Assembly: GCA_964440155.1 (NCBI GenBank) | Contig: CAYTRH010000114.1 | Span: 1-9,354 of the forward strand | DNA length: 9,354 bases | DNA from: PFJX01 sp964440155 | Lineage (GTDB): Bacteria > Pseudomonadota > Gammaproteobacteria > Burkholderiales > Thiobacillaceae | Direction: 5' to 3' | Shown here: positions 6,048-9,354 of the stretch, piece by piece | How positions within the stretch are numbered: position 1 is the stretch's first letter | Layout: each line of letters starts with the position of its first letter | Program-made: the position numbers and the translations under genes | Notes under the pieces: model-generated | What the model saw: the letters and a program-made list of their open reading frames with translations, nothing else | Database searches by the model: none | Told to the model about the DNA's origin: nothing

Positions 6048-6713
6048 ATGCGACTGATACTTCTCGGCGGCCCCGGTGCGGGCAAAGGCACGCAGGCCAA
6101 CTACATCAAGGAGCGTTACGGCATTCCGCAGATTTCCACCGGCGACATGCTGCGCGCCCACGTCAAGGCTGGCACCGAGCTGGGCCTGGCGGCCAAGAAG
6201 ATCATGGATGCGGGCGGGCTGGTGTCGGACGACATCATCATCGGCATGGTCAAGGAGCGTCTGACCCAGGACGATTGCAGGGCCGGCTATCTGTTCGACG
6301 GCTTCCCGCGCACCATTCCGCAGGCCGAGGCGATGAAAGCCGCCGGCGTGCCGATCGACGCCGTGGTCGAGATCGACGTGCCGGACGAAGAGATCATCAA
6401 GCGCATGTCCGGCCGCCGTGTGCACGTCGCCTCCGGTCGTACCTACCATGTGGTGTTCAACCCGCCCAAGGTCGAAGGCAAGGACGACGTCACCGGCGAA
6501 GACCTGATCCAGCGTGACGACGACAAGGAAGAAACCGTGAAGAAGCGTCTGGACGTGTATCACGCGCAGACCGAGCCGCTGGTCAAGTTCTACGGCGACT
6601 GGGCGGCCACCGGCGACGCCAACGCGCCGCGCTACTTCAAGATCCCCGGTGTGGGCAGCGTCGATGCCATCCGTGACGCCTGCTTCGCCGCGCTCGATTC
6701 GGTCAAGCGCTGA
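6048..6713 (+). CDS. adk: Adenylate kinase
   Basis: A 221-residue cytosolic enzyme catalysing ATP + AMP = 2 ADP. The P-loop GGPGAGKGT is at residues 7-15, the AMP-binding STGDMLR at 30-36, FDGFPRT at 83-89, and a full-length LID domain at about 122-160 (GRRVHVASGRTYHVVFNPPKVEGKDDVTGEDL), so this is the long bacterial form. The LID has no zinc-binding cysteines, as in E. coli Adk. The start is supported by AGAGG (6037-6041), 6 bases before the ATG. Its stop is 8 bases before the next gene, so the 116-aa unknown is probably co-transcribed and possibly translationally coupled. The C-terminus (ATGDANAPRYFKIPGVGSVDAIR) is typical. Confidence 0.98.
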   Translation: MRLILLGGPGAGKGTQANYIKERYGIPQISTGDMLRAHVKAGTELGLAAKKIMDAGGLVSDDIIIGMVKERLTQDDCRAGYLFDGFPRTIPQAEAMKAAGVPIDAVVEIDVPDEEIIKRMSGRRVHVASGRTYHVVFNPPKVEGKDDVTGEDLIQRDDDKEETVKKRLDVYHAQTEPLVKFYGDWAATGDANAPRYFKIPGVGSVDAIRDACFAALDSVKR

Positions 6714-6721
6714 GCGGCGCC

Positions 6722-7072
6722 ATGAACATCTCCGGTTTCTCCGCCTCCGACCTGTCGCTGGCGCGCGCCACGCTGAAGGAACGTTTCGGCCGTGAGGTCG
6801 AAGTCTCGGAGGTGGAGACCGAGGTGCGGCTGACCCCGGCCGACCGCGAACTGACCCAGTGCCCCGCGTTGTACTGGAAGGAAGACGGTTGCGCCTTCGT
6901 CGTCGCCAAGACCGGCCCGGCCGCCTACCGCGCGATGTTCTTCTATTCGGTGAAGGATCGCTTCGGTACCGGGCAGGAGGAATACGACAGCCTGGGGGAC
7001 TGCCTGATCACCCTGCTCAAGGTACAGGAGCAGGTGCACGCCCAACGGCAGCAGGAAACCGGCATACGTTGA
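6722..7072 (+). CDS. Conserved-looking protein of unknown function, 116 aa, between adk and pfp
   Basis: I do not recognise a named family. The protein is soluble, with no signal peptide or membrane segment. It starts with a helical segment (SASDLSLARATLKERFG), has an alternating acidic stretch (EVEVSEVETEVRLT), a middle part with CPALYWKEDGCAFVVAKTG and YRAMFFYSVKDRFG that reads like beta strands, and a C-terminal helix (DSLGDCLITLLKVQEQVHAQRQQ). It has three cysteines (47, 57, 94). It lies 8 bases after adk with only a weak ribosome binding site, so coupling to adk translation is likely. The terminator-like hairpin at 7082-7115 follows immediately, so it would be the last gene of the adk transcript. 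Codon use matches its neighbours, and the frame has the balanced composition of a real protein. A fold relation is not assigned. Confidence 0.8.
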   Translation: MNISGFSASDLSLARATLKERFGREVEVSEVETEVRLTPADRELTQCPALYWKEDGCAFVVAKTGPAAYRAMFFYSVKDRFGTGQEEYDSLGDCLITLLKVQEQVHAQRQQETGIR

Positions 7073-7081
7073 GACACAATG

Positions 7082-7115
7082 GCGAGAGCGCGGGCGACCG
7101 CGCTTTCGCGTTTTT
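7082..7115 (+). terminator. Rho-independent terminator or attenuator between the adk pair and pfp
   Basis: GCGAGAGCGCG (7082-7092) pairs with CGCGCTTTCGC (7099-7109) over 11 positions, ten Watson-Crick pairs and one G-U, around a 6-base loop. A single G and then TTTTT (7111-7115) follow. This is a good intrinsic terminator. The pfp ribosome binding site GGAG (7118-7121) begins just two bases past the T run, and the ATG is at 7132, so no promoter can fit between. pfp must be expressed by read-through, by a promoter inside or before the 116-aa gene, or under attenuation control. Confidence 0.75.
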
Positions 7116-7131
7116 ACGGAGATCGACAGAC

Positions 7132-8388
7132 ATGGCCAAGAAAAAGAACGCGTTCTACGCTCAGTCCGGCGGTGTGACCGCCGTCATCAACGCCTCCGCC
7201 TGCGGCGTCATCGAAACCGCGCGCAAGCATGGCGATGTCATCGGCAAGGTCTACGCCGGCCGCAACGGCATCATCGGTGCGTTGACCGAGGATCTGATCG
7301 ACACCAGCAAGGAATCGGACGAAGCGATCGCCGCGTTGCGCTACACACCCTCCGGCGCGTTCGGTTCCTGCCGTTACAAGCTGAAGAGCCTGGAAGCCAA
7401 CAAGCGCGAATACGAACGCCTGATCGAGGTGTTCAAGGCGCACAACATCGGCTACTTCTTCTACAACGGCGGCGGCGACTCGGCCGACACCTGCTTCAAG
7501 GTCAGCCAGTTGTCCGAGGCCATGGGCTATCCCATCCAGGCCATCCACGTGCCCAAGACCGTGGACAACGACCTGCCCATCACCGACTGCTGCCCCGGTT
7601 TCGGCTCGGTGGCCAAGTACATCGCGGTGTCCACGCTGGAAGCCTCGTTCGACGTGCGTTCCATGGCCAAGACCTCGACCAAGGTGTTCGTCATCGAGGT
7701 CATGGGGCGGCATGCCGGCTGGATCGCCGCCGCCGGCGGCCTGGTGGCCGAGCAGGGCATCCCGGTGGTGATCCTGTTCCCGGAGATCGAGTTCGACCAG
7801 AAGGCTTTCCTGGCCAAAGTGGACGACAACGTCAAGAAGCACGGCTACTGCACCGTGGTGGTTTCGGAAGGCTGCCACTACCCGGACGGCAAGTTCCTGG
7901 CCGAGCAGGGCACCCGCGATGCCTTCGGACACGCCCAACTGGGCGGTGCCGCGCCGGTGGTGGCCAACATGATCAAGGAGGCGCTGGGCCACAAGTTCCA
8001 CTGGGCGGTGGCCGACTACCTGCAGCGCGCCGCACGCCATATCGCCTCCAAGACCGACGTCAAGCAGGCTTACGAGCTGGGCAAGGCTGCGGTCGAACTG
8101 GCGGTCAAGGGCCGCAATTCGGTCATGCCCACCATCGTGCGCGTGTCCGACGAACCGTACAAGTACAAGATCGGCGTGGCCGACCTGAAGGACGTCGCCA
8201 ACGTCGAGAAATTCATGCCGCGTGACTTCATCAGCAAGGACGGTTTTGGCATCACCGAGAAGTGCCGCAAGTACCTGACCGGCCTGATCCAGGGCGAGGA
8301 CTATCCCAAGTACGCCAACGGTCTGCCGGTGTATGTGACGCTGAAGAACGCGGCCGTGCCGAAGAAGCTCGCCGAGTTCAAGCTTTAA
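7132..8388 (+). CDS. pfp: Pyrophosphate-dependent 6-phosphofructokinase
   Basis: A 418-residue cytosolic enzyme that reversibly phosphorylates fructose 6-phosphate with PPi instead of ATP. It has the phosphofructokinase fold landmarks: QSGGVTAVINA (11-21), NGGGDSADT (112-120), PKTVDND (141-147, catalytic Asp145 or Asp147 region), the GFGSVAKYI stretch (156-164), MGRHAGW (191-197) and the PEIEF loop (217-221). Two features point to PPi. The Asp in GGGDS occupies the place of the Gly that ATP enzymes need (Gly104 in E. coli numbering), and Lys142 in PKTVDND replaces the Gly of ATP enzymes (PGTIDND). Related enzymes in methanotrophs such as Methylococcus also act on sedoheptulose phosphates. GGAG (7118-7121) lies 10 bases before the ATG. 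The next full-size gene is a membrane pyrophosphatase, supporting the PPi assignment. Confidence 0.93.
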   Translation: MAKKKNAFYAQSGGVTAVINASACGVIETARKHGDVIGKVYAGRNGIIGALTEDLIDTSKESDEAIAALRYTPSGAFGSCRYKLKSLEANKREYERLIEVFKAHNIGYFFYNGGGDSADTCFKVSQLSEAMGYPIQAIHVPKTVDNDLPITDCCPGFGSVAKYIAVSTLEASFDVRSMAKTSTKVFVIEVMGRHAGWIAAAGGLVAEQGIPVVILFPEIEFDQKAFLAKVDDNVKKHGYCTVVVSEGCHYPDGKFLAEQGTRDAFGHAQLGGAAPVVANMIKEALGHKFHWAVADYLQRAARHIASKTDVKQAYELGKAAVELAVKGRNSVMPTIVRVSDEPYKYKIGVADLKDVANVEKFMPRDFISKDGFGITEKCRKYLTGLIQGEDYPKYANGLPVYVTLKNAAVPKKLAEFKL

Positions 8389-8395
8389 CCAATGT

Positions 8396-8418
8396 CAAGG
8401 GCGCCGCGGGCGCCCTTG
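8396..8418 (+). terminator. Strong hairpin after pfp, terminator-like but without a T run
   Basis: CAAGGGCGCC (8396-8405) and GGCGCCCTTG (8409-8418) form a perfect 10-bp stem with a 3-base loop, starting 7 bases after the pfp stop. TATACCC follows rather than a run of T, so intrinsic termination would be inefficient. It may protect the 3' end of the pfp mRNA, pause polymerase, or terminate partially and lower expression of the downstream 72-aa gene and hppA. The hairpin is certain as sequence; its role is inferred. Confidence 0.6.
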
Positions 8419-8434
8419 TATACCCTGGCTGCCC

Positions 8435-8653
8435 ATGACCCTCGATCGCGCACGGCAATTGCTCAAGATCCAAGCCGACTTCGGCGGTTTCTACAACGCC
8501 AATTCGGCCAAGCTGATCCTGTCGGAGGTGCAAAGGGAGCATGGCCAGGCGGCGGTGGACGGCCTGATCCGCGAACTGCGCCTCGACCAGATCTTTGGCT
8601 TCGAGCCGGGCACGCGCTTTGCTGGAGGGCTGGACTTGGGGCGGGACATGTGA
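8435..8653 (+). CDS. Small protein of unknown function, 72 aa, between pfp and hppA
   Basis: I do not recognise a named family, but the sequence reads as a real small protein rather than a chance frame. It has an amphipathic, helix-rich pattern: LDRARQLLKIQADFGGFYNANSAKLIL, then SEVQREHGQAAVDGLIRELRLDQIFGFEPGTRF. The composition is balanced (Leu, Ile, Phe, Asp, Glu), unlike the Arg/Pro/Ala-rich shadow frames of this DNA. There is no signal peptide, membrane segment or cysteine. The start ATG lies 17 bases after the pfp hairpin, and no clear Shine-Dalgarno precedes it. An overlapping longer frame (8392-8802) is Arg/Pro-rich and rejected. Its place between two PPi enzymes suggests, but does not prove, a link to them. 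The last ten residues (AGGLDLGRDM) look poorly constrained. Confidence 0.7.
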   Translation: MTLDRARQLLKIQADFGGFYNANSAKLILSEVQREHGQAAVDGLIRELRLDQIFGFEPGTRFAGGLDLGRDM

Positions 8654-8813
8654 ATTCGATCGCGCCCATGCCTCACCCTTGGGTCAGACATTGCGGACAT
8701 GACGGTATTCAGATCGAGACCCGGCATTCAGCCGGGCGGGGAAGCAGGCTCGTGGCCAGGGGGAGGCCGCGCGGCATGACGACTTACTCACGCAAGCTCT
8801 AGGAGATGAAGCG
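8654..8813. promoter_or_regulatory. Intergenic leader of hppA with hairpins
   Basis: This stretch of 160 bases precedes hppA. It has no credible gene. CCCGGC (8720-8725) and GCCGGG (8731-8736) form a 6-bp hairpin with an ATTCA loop, GGCC...GGCC flanks 8754-8768, and GCCGCGCGGC at 8766-8775 is a 10-base palindrome. I do not find a convincing sigma-70 promoter, though the gap is long enough to hold one. A strong ribosome binding site AGGAG (8801-8805) lies 8 bases before the hppA ATG, and a three-codon frame (ATG AAG CGA TGA from 8806) overlaps the hppA start codon. Confidence 0.4.
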
Positions 8814-9354
8814 ATGAACGAAGGACTGATGTTTGCCCTCGTGGCGGCGGTGCTCGCACTGCTGTACGGGATCATGTCGATCAAGTGGATCGTCGGTCTG
8901 CCTACCGGTAACGACCGCATGCGCGAGATCGCCGCGGCCGTGCAGGAAGGCGCGCAGGCCTATCTGAAGCGGCAGTACACCACGATCAGCGTGGTCGGCG
9001 TGGTGCTGTTCGTGCTGCTGTGGGTGTTCCTCAAGGCGCCCACAGCCATCGGTTTCGCCCTTGGCGCCATCCTGTCCGGCGCCGCCGGCTTCATCGGCAT
9101 GAACGTTTCGGTGCGCGCCAACATCCGCACCGCGGAGGCCGCGCGTCAGGGGCTCAACGCCGCGCTCAACGTCGCTTTCAAGGGTGGCGCCATCACCGGT
9201 CTGCTGGTGGTCGGCCTGGGTCTGCTCGGCGTGGCCGGCTACTATGCCGTGCTCACCGGCATGGGTGTCTCGGTCGATGACGCCATCCACGCCTTGGTCG
9301 GTCTGGGCTTCGGCGGCTCACTGATCTCCATCTTCGCGCGTCTGGGCGGCGGCA
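8814..9354 (+). CDS. hppA: Membrane-bound proton-translocating pyrophosphatase, N-terminal part
   Basis: An integral membrane pump that hydrolyses PPi to move H+ (or Na+) across the inner membrane. Only the first 180 codons are present; the window ends inside the gene (full proteins are about 670-700 residues). The visible part is highly characteristic: TM1 with ALLYGIMSIKWIVGLPTGN (15-33), MREIAAAVQEGAQAYLKRQY (36-55), TM2 (about 57-76), LGAILSGAAGFIGMNVSVRA (83-102), NIRTAEAARQGLNAALNVAF (103-122), GGAITGLLVVGLGLLGVAGYY (124-144) and GFGGSLISIFARLGGG (165-180). The catalytic PPi/Mg-binding motifs and the residue deciding K+ dependence lie beyond the window, so ion type and K+ need cannot be told. 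AGGAG 8 bases before the ATG fixes the start. Pairing with pfp is known from methanotrophs such as Methylococcus capsulatus. Confidence 0.97.
   Translation, partial: MNEGLMFALVAAVLALLYGIMSIKWIVGLPTGNDRMREIAAAVQEGAQAYLKRQYTTISVVGVVLFVLLWVFLKAPTAIGFALGAILSGAAGFIGMNVSVRANIRTAEAARQGLNAALNVAFKGGAITGLLVVGLGLLGVAGYYAVLTGMGVSVDDAIHALVGLGFGGSLISIFARLGGG

Noticed and set aside
7114..8040. 308-aa minus-strand frame opposite pfp
   Set aside because: Shadow of the pfp frame (His/Gly/Val-rich antisense pattern), with no start signals or motifs.
8392..8802. 136-aa plus-strand frame overlapping the 72-aa gene
   Set aside because: Arg/Pro-rich, starts inside the pfp 3' hairpin, and competes with a frame of far more protein-like composition.
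8799..9290. 163-aa minus-strand frame opposite hppA
   Set aside because: Antisense shadow; the plus strand encodes an unmistakable HppA N-terminus that simply runs off the window.

Overview
This is a GC-rich (by eye about 65%) chromosomal window with tightly packed genes. It most likely comes from a gammaproteobacterium of the Chromatiales / sulfur-oxidiser or methanotroph type, with a betaproteobacterium as the alternative. Pointers are a TonB-dependent outer-membrane receptor and a KDO cytidylyltransferase (both Gram-negative), a CNP1-like periplasmic protein, a BtuM-type B12 transporter, and a PPi-dependent phosphofructokinase next to a membrane pyrophosphatase. The taxonomic call is inference from gene content only.

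Layout. (1) Positions 1-299 hold a cluster of short palindromic intergenic repeats: two head-to-head units plus half of a third. (2) 467-982 encodes a secreted CNP1-like protein. (3) 1003-1160 is a clear cobalamin riboswitch. It leads a two-gene B12 uptake operon: a BtuB-like outer-membrane receptor (1276-3111) and an inner-membrane protein (3166-3744) that I identify as BtuM, the single-subunit B12 transporter family with a cobalt-binding cysteine. (4) 3764-5023 on the minus strand is a membrane-anchored diguanylate cyclase, convergent with btuM and divergent from kdsB. (5) kdsB (5129-5914). (6) From 6048 to the end is an energy-metabolism run: adk, a 116-aa unknown, a terminator/attenuator hairpin, a PPi-dependent 6-phosphofructokinase, a hairpin, a 72-aa unknown, and the first 180 codons of a proton-pumping pyrophosphatase (hppA), cut by the window end.

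How they work together. In the B12 operon, the riboswitch would lower expression when cobalamin is plentiful. BtuB would bring corrinoids across the outer membrane with TonB energy, and BtuM would take them across the inner membrane; no btuCDF-like ABC genes are present in the window. In the second group, adenylate kinase balances AMP/ADP/ATP, while Pfp and HppA both act on pyrophosphate. Pfp makes glycolysis/gluconeogenesis and sugar-phosphate cycling reversible with PPi, and HppA couples PPi to the proton gradient. The two small unknown genes flanking pfp are the least explained coding sequences here.

The strongest candidates for a second look are the riboswitch-btuB-btuM operon with its full set of BtuM ligand residues, the repeat-like hairpin in the riboswitch expression platform, and the adk-unknown-pfp-unknown-hppA pyrophosphate cluster. 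I saw no tRNA, rRNA, CRISPR array, insertion sequence, phage or defence genes.
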